Source: Bacteroidales bacterium
GTDB taxonomy: Bacteria; Bacteroidota; Bacteroidia; Bacteroidales; WRGA01
Assembly (NCBI GenBank): GCA_031279795.1
Contig: JAITHZ010000125.1
Coordinates: forward strand, 1-5,744
Reading direction: 5' to 3'
DNA: 5,744 nucleotides
Part shown: piece by piece, positions 1 to 5,603 of the stretch
Position numbering within the stretch: the first letter of the stretch is position 1
Layout of the letters: each line of letters begins with the position of its first letter
Notes under the pieces: model-generated
Told to the model about the DNA's origin: nothing
Database searches by the model: none
What the model saw: only the letters and a program-made list of their open reading frames with translations
Translations under genes and position numbers: made by a program

Positions 1-117
1 CACATGTCCGCTGCGCGCATACGAAGCCCCGCGCGGCAAACGATTGTCATAATCCACATTTTCAAGCGATTTGAGCCAGTGTTCACCCCACCAGGTCTTT
101 CCGAATTTTTCTGCCAT
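1..117 (-). CDS. SWIM zinc-finger family protein, N-terminal 39 residues (runs off left edge)
   Basis: This is the start of a minus-strand gene whose remainder lies beyond the left edge. The 39 visible residues begin MAEKFGKTWWGEHWLKSLEN and continue with a DYDNRLPRG.SYARSGHV block. This tryptophan-rich opening followed by the N-R-L-P-R-G ... Y-A-R segment is characteristic of the N-termini of bacterial SWIM zinc-finger proteins, which are often encoded next to SNF2-type helicases. The CxCx(n)CxH metal site that defines the family lies further downstream and is not visible, so the family call rests on the N-terminal block only. The ATG sits about 40 nt downstream of a good -7 element, which supports this start. 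No specific molecular function can be given. It is probably transcribed separately from the polysaccharide genes upstream on the same strand. Confidence 0.75.
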   Translation of the reverse strand, partial: MAEKFGKTWWGEHWLKSLENVDYDNRLPRGASYARSGHV

Positions 118-155
118 AATATTATTTGGTATTGAAATTAATTTTAATAATTTTT

Positions 156-190
156 GCAAAGATACAAAAAATAAGTACAAATTGTGCAAA
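156..190 (-). promoter_or_regulatory. Bacteroidota-type promoter for the SWIM gene
   Basis: On the minus strand a perfect -7 element, TATCTTTG followed by C, occupies 157-164 (the C is at 156). A TTTG that could serve as -33 lies at 187-190, with a 22-nt spacer, slightly longer than the usual 19-21. Transcription would start around 150, giving a short AT-rich leader to the ATG at 117. The -7 match is strong and the -33 is only acceptable. Confidence 0.55.
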
Positions 191-296
191 CAAAGTCATC
201 TTTCGTGATTGGCAACTTGTTACAATCGGGTACGCCTATATTAGGTATATGTCTGAAAATAGAATAGATTAGCGTAAAGAAAGTGTTGTAGGTTTT

Positions 297-334
297 GATT
301 CGTTTCAGCCACAGGATCCATCCGAAACGAAATC
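297..334 (-). other. Imperfect stem-loop downstream of the glycosyltransferase gene
   Basis: In minus-strand RNA, GATTTCGTTTCGG (322-334) can pair with CTGAAACGAATC (297-308). This gives about 12 pairs with one bulged U and one G-U pair, closing a loop of about 13 nt. The G-U pair (323/307) exists only in the minus-strand transcript, which fits a 3' structure for the upstream gene pair. No U-run follows, so it is not a canonical intrinsic terminator. Its role is uncertain. The rest of the 261-nt gap is AT-rich and shows nothing else recognisable. Confidence 0.3.
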
Positions 335-378
335 ATTACGACTGTTTGGAAGTAGATAATGTCAAAATAATTAATAAA

Positions 379-1269
379 TTATTTTTTAACAATTTCTAAA
401 CCGTTGATTCTTTTTTTTATTTCTTTTATTCCATATCTTACTATTCCATGTCTTCCATTCAGAATTAATTTTATCATTCGCTTTAGTACATTCTTTTCCT
501 TTTTTATCAAATATACAGGCTCATATACCACTTTTAATTTATGATGATAAACGTAGACATTCAATAAGCGTTCAGCTAAAAATGCCAGAACGCGACTTTG
601 ATACATATTATAATCGGAAATGTTTATTCTTTTTTCGACTTCAAGTAATAGCGGAAAAAGCCATTCAAAATACTTATTAAAAAAATCATACCTTGAAATA
701 AACATACAAAAGAGTGACAGTGTGTTATTATTCTCAAAAACTTGTAGAAACGATTCGTCGTACTCTGGACACAGTTCATGTATACAATTTTTCATGTGAA
801 AATAATCGGATTCATGATGAGACTGGATATAATGTTCTTTCAGATTACACACGAAAGAGGTTGGTTTTAGAAGTATTATGTCGCTATTGTCAAGTTTTTT
901 TATTATCAATTTGTCATAATTTTTTAATTTAGGGACGGGTGTACCTATTGTTGGATACATTGTATAAGGCTCATTCAATGCAAAAAACCGTCGATAATGT
1001 GCCAGCCCGATATACTCAATATTTGGGTATATTGTTTTTATGTTTTTCCATGCCCAATACCAGGCTGTAAATTCGCCGAATACCACATTTTTATGGCTTA
1101 TGTTATCGCCTGTATCGTCTCCCTGCATTTCAAGGTTAATTCCAGAAATAGCTTTCCCTGATTGAATGGGAAAGAAAATATCGCTTTTGGGCAATTGCCA
1201 TGGCTTATGGCAACAAATCAATATTTTTATTTTTGCTTCTTTATTTTCTATTAATATTTTTTTAGACAT
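379..1269 (-). CDS. DUF4422 domain putative glycosyltransferase (capsule/exopolysaccharide)
   Basis: A 296-residue protein covering essentially the whole DUF4422 family domain (about residues 14-255) plus a basic tail. Family hallmarks are KILICCHKPWQLP (15-27), GDDTGDNISHKN (50-61), GEFTAWYWAWKN (65-76) and YIGLAHYRRFF (86-96). They are followed by the C-terminal blocks around residues 182-215 (FISRYDFF..Y.EWLFPLL) and 225-252 (SRVLAFLAERLL ... VYEPVYL). DUF4422 proteins are encoded in capsule, O-antigen and exopolysaccharide loci and are regarded as glycosyltransferases. Donor and acceptor sugars cannot be read from the sequence. No signal peptide or clear membrane span is visible. The tail (about 257-296) is rich in Lys, Arg and Ile and could contact the membrane. 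The gene follows the dehydratase gene by 26 nt on the same strand with no promoter-like site between them, so the two are probably cotranscribed. No strong Shine-Dalgarno is present; the upstream tract is AT-rich. Base composition is unusually AT-rich: 481-540 has 15 G/C in 60, against 33 in 60 at 2281-2340. Confidence 0.85.
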   Translation of the reverse strand: MSKKILIENKEAKIKILICCHKPWQLPKSDIFFPIQSGKAISGINLEMQGDDTGDNISHKNVVFGEFTAWYWAWKNIKTIYPNIEYIGLAHYRRFFALNEPYTMYPTIGTPVPKLKNYDKLIIKKLDNSDIILLKPTSFVCNLKEHYIQSHHESDYFHMKNCIHELCPEYDESFLQVFENNNTLSLFCMFISRYDFFNKYFEWLFPLLLEVEKRINISDYNMYQSRVLAFLAERLLNVYVYHHKLKVVYEPVYLIKKEKNVLKRMIKLILNGRHGIVRYGIKEIKKRINGLEIVKK

Positions 1270-1295
1270 TTATCATGCAATTATCTTAACAATTC

Positions 1296-3239
1296 TCAAT
1301 TATTTACGTCATATTTCTCAAACACAGAATTTTGACTGATAAATTCTGGTACAATCTCTTTCATCATTTTTACGGTAGAAACTATATCAACTGCTTGCGC
1401 TTTCTGTATCAGCATGTTAAGTTTATTTATGATTTCCCTGTATTCGTATTCCCGCACTTTGGCAATCATGATTTTTTTATGGGAAGTAGGAATGGAGTGT
1501 TCTTCATTATTGAGTAATTCCTCATAGAGCTTTTCGCCTGGGCGCAAACCGGTGTAAACAATAGGAATATCTATGTCGGGTTCGAATCCTGCGAGTTCAA
1601 TCATTCGTTTGGCTAAATCGGCAATTTTTACGGGGTCTCCCATGTCGAAAACGAATATTTCCCCGCCGTGTCCGATAAATGCAGCCTCCAGCACGAGACG
1701 GCAGGCTTCTGGAATTGTCATGAAGTAGCGGATAATTTCGGGGTGCGTGACCGTGAGTGGGCCGCCGGCGCTGATTTGTGAGCGGAAGCGTGGGATAACC
1801 GAACCGTTCGATCCAAGTACATTTCCAAATCGGGTAGTTGCAAATCGGGTAATACCTTCTACTACACGGTCTTGAATAGCCTTATCAAGACACTGCGCAT
1901 ACATTTCGGCAATTCGTTTCGATGCGCCCATGATATTGGTTGGATTCACTGCTTTGTCGGTAGAAATCATGACGAACTTTTCGACTTTGTATTTCACCGA
2001 AAAATCCACCATGTTTCGGGTGCCTTGTACATTGACCATCACGGCTTCGCACGGGTTCATCTCCATTAGCGGGACATGCTTGTAGGCGGCGGCATGAAAA
2101 ACAATTTCGGGGTGATGATTGCGAAATACGTAATCGACTCGGTAGGGCGAACGAACGTCGCCAATGACGCAAACAAACGACAGATAAGGAAATTTGTCCT
2201 GCAATTCCAGCGACATGTCGTGCAGTGGCGATTCGGCCATGTCGAAGAGAATCAGCTTGTTTACGCGAAAACGGGCGAGCTGCCGGACTAATTCGCTTCC
2301 TATAGAACCGGCTGCGCCTGAAATCAGGATGGTCTTCCCGTTTATCATCAAGCCAATTTCTTTCAGATTGATTTGAATTTCTTCCCTGTCCAACAGGTCT
2401 TCAATCTGAATTTCCTTGATCTTGCTGCGGGAAACTTTCCCTGCGCCCAATTCTTCGATAGACGGTGTAACGAGCATTTTGATCTTGTTGTTCAAACAAA
2501 TCTGCACTAAATCTGTCTGGCTTTTTTTCACCAGATTGCGTGTCGGGAAAATAATGGCGTTGATGGCCAAATCTTCCAGCACATCTTCGATGCCCTCCAG
2601 CGAAAAAACATCAAATCCGGATATTCGTGCATTTTTCATGGAAGGATCGGGCGAAATGAAGCCCATCAGCAAGTATTCGTCAAAAACGGCAGATGTCAGC
2701 AGTGCACCTATGGAAACGCTTTTGGGTTCTATGCCGTAGACCAGTATCTTTTCACGAATTTTGCCGGCATTTTGGGTCAATTGCTGGTAAATAATTACCA
2801 GAAATGTCCGGAAAGCAATCATCAGAAACATGCACAGAAACAGGTCAAGCAGGCATTCTATCAGCAATATTTCATAACGGTTGGCTTCCTGCATAAACAA
2901 GATGCAGAATATCACCAGACTGCGACATGAAACAGCGCCCACGATACGCCATATATCGTGCAAGGCGGTGAACCGGACAATGCCCTTGCTGGTTTTGAAC
3001 AGTCCGAAAAAGATTATGCTGCTGCACAAGGTCAACAAACATAAATTCCAATAGGTGTAGGTATTGTACAGCTGATATTCCTGTTCAAATATTTTTAAAC
3101 TGAAATAATAGACTATCGTTATGGATACTACTGAAATAAGTGTATCAATGATAAATATAATCCACTCATTCAAATATTTAACACTCCTTATTCTTTCAGC
3201 TAATGACATTAGCAAACGTTCAACCTGATTACTTTCCAT
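1296..3239 (-). CDS. Membrane-bound nucleoside-diphosphate-sugar 4,6-dehydratase (CapD/WbpM/PglF type)
   Basis: A 647-residue protein of the large CapD/WbpM/PglF class, probably a UDP-GlcNAc 4,6-dehydratase making UDP-2-acetamido-2,6-dideoxy-4-hexulose for surface glycans. Four hydrophobic segments lie near residues 27-48, 65-81, 101-116 and 123-150. A first Rossmann-like domain follows (KILVYGI at 164-170 to about 288), then the catalytic SDR-type domain. The latter shows the NAD-binding SGAAGSIGSEL (307-317), GDVR (360-363), HAAAYKHVP (382-390), ISTDKAVNPTNIMGASK (425-441), RFGNVLGSNGSVIPRF (470-485) and GLRPGEKLYEELL (564-576). The T-D-K triplet (427-429) is present. Met437 replaces the usual SDR tyrosine ahead of Lys441, as is known for WbpM/PglF-like enzymes, so this is not a defect. 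Length is normal for the class. The start is supported by AAAGGAG 11 nt upstream. It is the first gene of an apparent two-gene operon with the DUF4422 transferase. Exact sugar specificity, and whether the product is a capsule, an O-antigen or glycoprotein glycans, is not decidable here. Confidence 0.92.
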   Translation of the reverse strand: MESNQVERLLMSLAERIRSVKYLNEWIIFIIDTLISVVSITIVYYFSLKIFEQEYQLYNTYTYWNLCLLTLCSSIIFFGLFKTSKGIVRFTALHDIWRIVGAVSCRSLVIFCILFMQEANRYEILLIECLLDLFLCMFLMIAFRTFLVIIYQQLTQNAGKIREKILVYGIEPKSVSIGALLTSAVFDEYLLMGFISPDPSMKNARISGFDVFSLEGIEDVLEDLAINAIIFPTRNLVKKSQTDLVQICLNNKIKMLVTPSIEELGAGKVSRSKIKEIQIEDLLDREEIQINLKEIGLMINGKTILISGAAGSIGSELVRQLARFRVNKLILFDMAESPLHDMSLELQDKFPYLSFVCVIGDVRSPYRVDYVFRNHHPEIVFHAAAYKHVPLMEMNPCEAVMVNVQGTRNMVDFSVKYKVEKFVMISTDKAVNPTNIMGASKRIAEMYAQCLDKAIQDRVVEGITRFATTRFGNVLGSNGSVIPRFRSQISAGGPLTVTHPEIIRYFMTIPEACRLVLEAAFIGHGGEIFVFDMGDPVKIADLAKRMIELAGFEPDIDIPIVYTGLRPGEKLYEELLNNEEHSIPTSHKKIMIAKVREYEYREIINKLNMLIQKAQAVDIVSTVKMMKEIVPEFISQNSVFEKYDVNN

Positions 3240-3250
3240 TTTATCTTTTG

Positions 3251-3257
3251 CTCCTTT
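3251..3257 (-). promoter_or_regulatory. Shine-Dalgarno-like site of the dehydratase gene
   Basis: In minus-strand sense the site reads AAAGGAG, 11 nt before the ATG at 3239. It is the only clear Shine-Dalgarno match before a gene in this window. That is notable in a Bacteroidota-like genome, where such sites are often absent, and it supports the chosen start. Confidence 0.5.
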
Positions 3258-3290
3258 CCTGCAGCCGGTTTTGTTTCAACAATTTCAGCG

Positions 3291-3323
3291 CAAAATTACA
3301 TGAAATTTTTGAGAAATTCCAAG
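3291..3323 (-). promoter_or_regulatory. Probable promoter of the dehydratase-glycosyltransferase operon
   Basis: On the minus strand TAATTTTG (3291-3298), followed by C, matches the -7 consensus TAnnTTTG. CTTG at 3320-3323 is a one-mismatch -33 element with a 21-nt spacer. Transcription would begin near 3284, leaving a leader of about 45 nt that includes the Shine-Dalgarno site. The match is good at -7 and weaker at -33. Confidence 0.5.
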
Positions 3324-3325
3324 CG

Positions 3326-3387
3326 TCTGAAATAAAAAATAAAAATCAAGACCACCTTTGTCCTGCTTACTTCCCATATATTTCAGA
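3326..3387. repeat. 9-bp perfect inverted repeat between divergent promoters
   Basis: TCTGAAATA (3326-3334) and TATTTCAGA (3379-3387) are exact inverted copies separated by 44 nt. The left arm abuts the -33 element of the dehydratase promoter (2-nt gap) and the right arm lies 5 nt upstream of the -33 element of the trp promoter. Arm centres are 53 bp apart, close to five helical turns. It could be a pair of regulator half-sites, or chance in AT-rich DNA. Confidence 0.35.
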
Positions 3388-3392
3388 TTTTT

Positions 3393-3423
3393 TTTGCATT
3401 TTCAATGAAATATATTATCTTTG
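3393..3423 (+). promoter_or_regulatory. Promoter of the trpL-trpE-trpG operon
   Basis: A textbook Bacteroidota promoter: TTTG at 3393-3396, a 19-nt spacer, then TATCTTTG at 3416-3423, followed by C. Both elements match consensus and the spacing is in the usual 19-21 range. Transcription should start around 3428-3431, only about 15-18 nt before the leader-peptide ATG. The attenuator RNA would therefore occupy nearly the whole 5' leader of trpE. Confidence 0.8.
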
Positions 3424-3445
3424 CTGCGTCAAAAATGAAGAGCAA

Positions 3446-3514
3446 ATGAATTATTTTATTGTGAATATTTATTGGTGGCGACGCTTACTTCTGTGCAAGT
3501 TGCGAGCGGGTTGA
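3446..3514 (+). CDS. trpL: trp operon leader peptide with tandem Trp codons
   Basis: A 22-codon open frame starts just after the predicted transcription start. It begins MNYFIVNIYWWRR and ends LRAG before TGA. Codons 10 and 11 (3473-3478) are tandem TGG, the only Trp codons in the peptide. The whole of TrpE downstream contains no tryptophan, so the pair is unlikely to be incidental. The role would be to sense charged tRNA-Trp through ribosome position. Stalling at the Trp codons would cover the 5' arm of the pause hairpin (through about 3490), while a ribosome at the stop codon (3512-3514) would cover the antiterminator arm (3498-3512). The peptide product itself probably has no function. The start is preceded by a weak purine stretch. 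The TGA of a four-codon frame beginning at 3435 overlaps this ATG as ATGA. The frame is open further upstream, but that part precedes the promoter and would not be transcribed with it. Confidence 0.8.
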   Translation: MNYFIVNIYWWRRLLLCKLRAG

Positions 3515-3577
3515 AGCCATTAATTTAATGTATTATTTTTTAATCAAAGAGCCTGTCGTAACTGCGACAGGCTTTTT
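3471..3577 (+). promoter_or_regulatory. Tryptophan attenuator (ribosome-mediated, classical 1:2 / 2:3 / 3:4 pairings)
   Basis: Three competing pairings can be drawn by hand. Pause hairpin 1:2: 3471-3479, containing both Trp codons, pairs with 3516-3524 (9 bp, two G-U). Inside it CGCTT (3482-3486) pairs with GAGCG (3504-3508) and ACTT (3487-3490) with AAGT (3497-3500), loop CTGTGC. Antiterminator 2:3: 3498-3512 pairs with 3550-3563 (14 bp, A3505 bulged, four G-U). Terminator 3:4: 3546-3558 pairs with 3565-3577. Region 2 cannot be in both 1:2 and 2:3, and region 3 cannot be in both 2:3 and 3:4. Low charged tRNA-Trp should stall the ribosome over region 1, allow 2:3 and transcription into trpE. 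Adequate tryptophan carries the ribosome to the stop codon, masks region 2 and lets the terminator form. The pairings are seen in the sequence; the mechanism is inferred by analogy with enterobacterial trp attenuation. Confidence 0.8.
3546..3577 (+). terminator. Attenuator terminator hairpin upstream of trpE
   Basis: A strong intrinsic terminator. AGCCTGTCG (3550-3558) and CGACAGGCT (3565-3573) form a perfect 9-bp GC-rich stem with loop TAACTG. The flanking AAAG extends it by pairing with the T-run (3573-3577). It lies inside the trpE leader, 41 nt before the ATG, so it would stop transcription before the structural genes unless the antiterminator forms. Confidence 0.88.
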
Positions 3578-3618
3578 CGATTATAGCACACACACTAACA
3601 AAACAAAACTAAAACTAA

Positions 3619-5022
3619 ATGAATATGAAACTACAAATCATTGTTCGAAAAATGTTGGCAGATTTGCAAACTCCTGTTGGCATTTATCTTAAAATACGAG
3701 ATTTATATCCAGAATCCGTATTATTGGAAAGTTCCGACTATCATGGCGGAGAATCAAGTTATTCGATTATTGGCGTGCAACCTTTGGCGCGGTTCATCGT
3801 TAAGGATGGCCGAATATGCGAACGGTATTTCGGCCAGCAAGAATCATTGTCGGAGATAACGCCTGAGAATAGTCTGCCGGAATGCTTTAACCGTTTCCTG
3901 CAACGTTTTTCGCTGGAAGGCGAAACAACATCGTTCAACGGTCTGTTCGGATACACATCGTATGACGCTGTTCGCCATTTCGAAAACATTGAACTGAAAA
4001 ATTCAACTGACGACCGCTCGGATATTCCCGACATGTACTACATTCTGTACCGCTACACGATTGCGGTTAACCATTTTAAAAATGAACTTACGCTTGTCGA
4101 AAACTTGCCGGAAGGACAGACCAGCGATACGGCCACTATCGAAAACATTCTCCATAACCGGAACTTTGCTTCGTACGATTTCCGAACAACAGGCAAAGAA
4201 ACCTCGCCGATTACCGATGCCGACTATTGCCGGATGGTAACCGAAGGAATCCTGCATTGCAAACGGGGCGATACGTTCCAAATTGTACTGTCGCGACGGT
4301 TCTGCCGTCCATTTGTTGGCGACGATTTCAAGGTTTACCGTGCGCTACGTTCCATAAATCCTTCGCCTTACCTGTTTTATTTCGATTTCGGCGCATTCCG
4401 CATCTTCGGTTCATCGCCCGAAACCCATGTGAAAACAAAAAACGGTCGTGCCTACATCGACCCGATTGCCGGAACTTTCCCCCGAACGGGCGACGATGAA
4501 AAAGACCGGCAACTGGCAGAAGATTTGCTGAAGGATCCGAAAGAAAATGCCGAACATGTCATGCTGGTCGATCTGGCACGCAACGACCTGAGCCGCAATG
4601 CGAGCGACGTCATGGTGGATGTGCATAAAAAAATACAGTTTTATTCGCACGTTATCCACATGGTTTCAACCGTCAGCGGAAAAATAAACCCCAATACGAA
4701 TCCCGTGAAACTGTATGCCGATACTTTTCCTGCCGGTACCTTGTCGGGTGCGCCGAAAATTCGCGCCATGCAACTGATTGACCAGCTGGAAAGCCACAGT
4801 CGTGGATTCTATGGCGGCTGCATCGGCTACATTGGTCTGAATGGCGAACTGAACCAAGCTATTACCATCCGCGCCTTTCTGAGCAAGAATAACATGCTTT
4901 TCTATCAGGCAGGTGCAGGAATCGTTTCCCGATCTGTTCCCGAAAAGGAATTGCAGGAGGTTAACAACAAACTGGGCGCATTAACCCAAGCCATCGTTCT
5001 GGCTGAAACTTTAACAGATTAA
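3619..5022 (+). CDS. trpE: Anthranilate synthase component I
   Basis: A 467-residue large subunit of anthranilate synthase (EC 4.1.3.27). It converts chorismate, with ammonia delivered from TrpG, to anthranilate and pyruvate in the cytoplasm, the first committed step to tryptophan. The N-terminal domain (about 15-160) contains LLESSDYHGG (35-44), the conserved segment linked to tryptophan feedback binding. The chorismate-binding domain (about 200-462) shows PIAGTFPRTGDDEKDRQLAED (starting at 282), EHVMLVDLARNDLSR (312-326), TFPAGTLSGAPKIRAM (369-384), GFYGGCIGYIG (396-406) and YQAGAGIVSRSVPEKE (429-444). The glutamine-amidotransferase domain is not fused but encoded by the next gene. Length is usual for the Bacteroidota form. 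ATG at 3619 is chosen; ATG at 3625 would give the same protein two residues shorter. The upstream tract is A-rich with no Shine-Dalgarno. The protein has no Trp residue. Expression is probably controlled by the attenuator immediately upstream. Confidence 0.97.
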   Translation: MNMKLQIIVRKMLADLQTPVGIYLKIRDLYPESVLLESSDYHGGESSYSIIGVQPLARFIVKDGRICERYFGQQESLSEITPENSLPECFNRFLQRFSLEGETTSFNGLFGYTSYDAVRHFENIELKNSTDDRSDIPDMYYILYRYTIAVNHFKNELTLVENLPEGQTSDTATIENILHNRNFASYDFRTTGKETSPITDADYCRMVTEGILHCKRGDTFQIVLSRRFCRPFVGDDFKVYRALRSINPSPYLFYFDFGAFRIFGSSPETHVKTKNGRAYIDPIAGTFPRTGDDEKDRQLAEDLLKDPKENAEHVMLVDLARNDLSRNASDVMVDVHKKIQFYSHVIHMVSTVSGKINPNTNPVKLYADTFPAGTLSGAPKIRAMQLIDQLESHSRGFYGGCIGYIGLNGELNQAITIRAFLSKNNMLFYQAGAGIVSRSVPEKELQEVNNKLGALTQAIVLAETLTD

Positions 5023-5026
5023 ACAG

Positions 5027-5590
5027 ATGAAAGTATTAATTTTTGACAATTACGATTCTTTTACCTACAACCTGGCTTATCTGGTTCAGATGCTGGGTTT
5101 TGAAACGGATGTGCGTCGCAACGACCAAGTCGAACTGAATCAAGTCGGTGAATATCGGAAAATCATTCTTTCGCCAGGGCCTGGTATTCCATCCGAAGCG
5201 AGATTGCTGTTGCCGCTGATTGAACGCTATGCTCCGACGAAAAGCATACTTGGAGTATGCCTCGGACATCAGGCCATTGCCGAATCTTTTGGTGGAATCC
5301 TTATGAACCTGGATAATGTATACCACGGGATTGCCTCGCCGGTGAAAATAATTGGCAACGATTATCTGTTCAACGGGTTGCCCTCGTCTTTTGATGCAGG
5401 AAGATACCATTCATGGGTTGTGAAAAATTCGCCCTTGCCGGATGAAATTTTAGTCACAGCTCTGTCCGACGAAGGACATGTTATGGCATTGAAACACCGT
5501 CATTACGATGTTCATGGCGTGCAGTTTCACCCCGAATCTATCTTGACGCCGCACGGCAAAACGATTATTGAGAATTTTCTATTGAATTGA
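5027..5590 (+). CDS. trpG: Anthranilate synthase component II (glutamine amidotransferase)
   Basis: A 187-residue class I glutamine amidotransferase that hydrolyses glutamine and channels ammonia to TrpE. Visible motifs are DNYDSFTYNL (7-16), the oxyanion-region SPGPG (49-53), nucleophile Cys78 in GVCLGHQ (76-82), GRYHSW (125-130) and QFHPES (166-171) carrying the His168 and Glu170 partners of the catalytic triad. It is full length for a stand-alone TrpG and not fused to TrpD. Pairing with trpE 4 nt upstream identifies it as the tryptophan subunit, though in some bacteria this subunit also serves PabB in folate synthesis. The very short gap suggests translational coupling and tight cotranscription. 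Only one Trp residue is present (Trp130). The usual next genes of a trp operon do not follow; the opposite-strand ftsE fragment begins within 14 nt of the stop. No convincing terminator is visible after it. Confidence 0.96.
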   Translation: MKVLIFDNYDSFTYNLAYLVQMLGFETDVRRNDQVELNQVGEYRKIILSPGPGIPSEARLLLPLIERYAPTKSILGVCLGHQAIAESFGGILMNLDNVYHGIASPVKIIGNDYLFNGLPSSFDAGRYHSWVVKNSPLPDEILVTALSDEGHVMALKHRHYDVHGVQFHPESILTPHGKTIIENFLLN

Positions 5591-5603
5591 CAATTAGAAT
5601 TAA

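Noticed and set aside
714..932. Plus-strand open frame of 72 codons antisense to the DUF4422 gene
   Set aside because: It sits in AT-rich coding sequence where the minus-strand frame has clear family motifs. No supporting signals were found.
1885..2172. Minus-strand open frame of 95 codons within the dehydratase gene
   Set aside because: It is an alternate frame of a well-conserved coding region. Its translation shows no recognisable domain, and the real frame carries all the enzyme motifs there.
2416..2739. Plus-strand open frame of 107 codons antisense to the dehydratase
   Set aside because: It is the mirror of conserved coding sequence, with no promoter-like site, start context or family resemblance.
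3281..3307. Inverted repeat AATTTCA / TGAAATT around the dehydratase -7 element
   Set aside because: The arms are only seven AT-rich base pairs and such repeats are expected by chance here. It overlaps the promoter core, which explains the site without needing another element.
3203..3445. In-frame open extension upstream of the trp leader peptide that would make a protein of about 100 residues
   Set aside because: It begins inside the dehydratase gene on the opposite strand and spans both divergent promoters. The predicted trp transcript starts near 3430, so only the part from 3446 would be translated.
5036..5410. Minus-strand open frame of 124 codons antisense to trpG
   Set aside because: It lies entirely inside trpG, whose catalytic motifs are intact. 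The antisense translation resembles nothing known and has no promoter.
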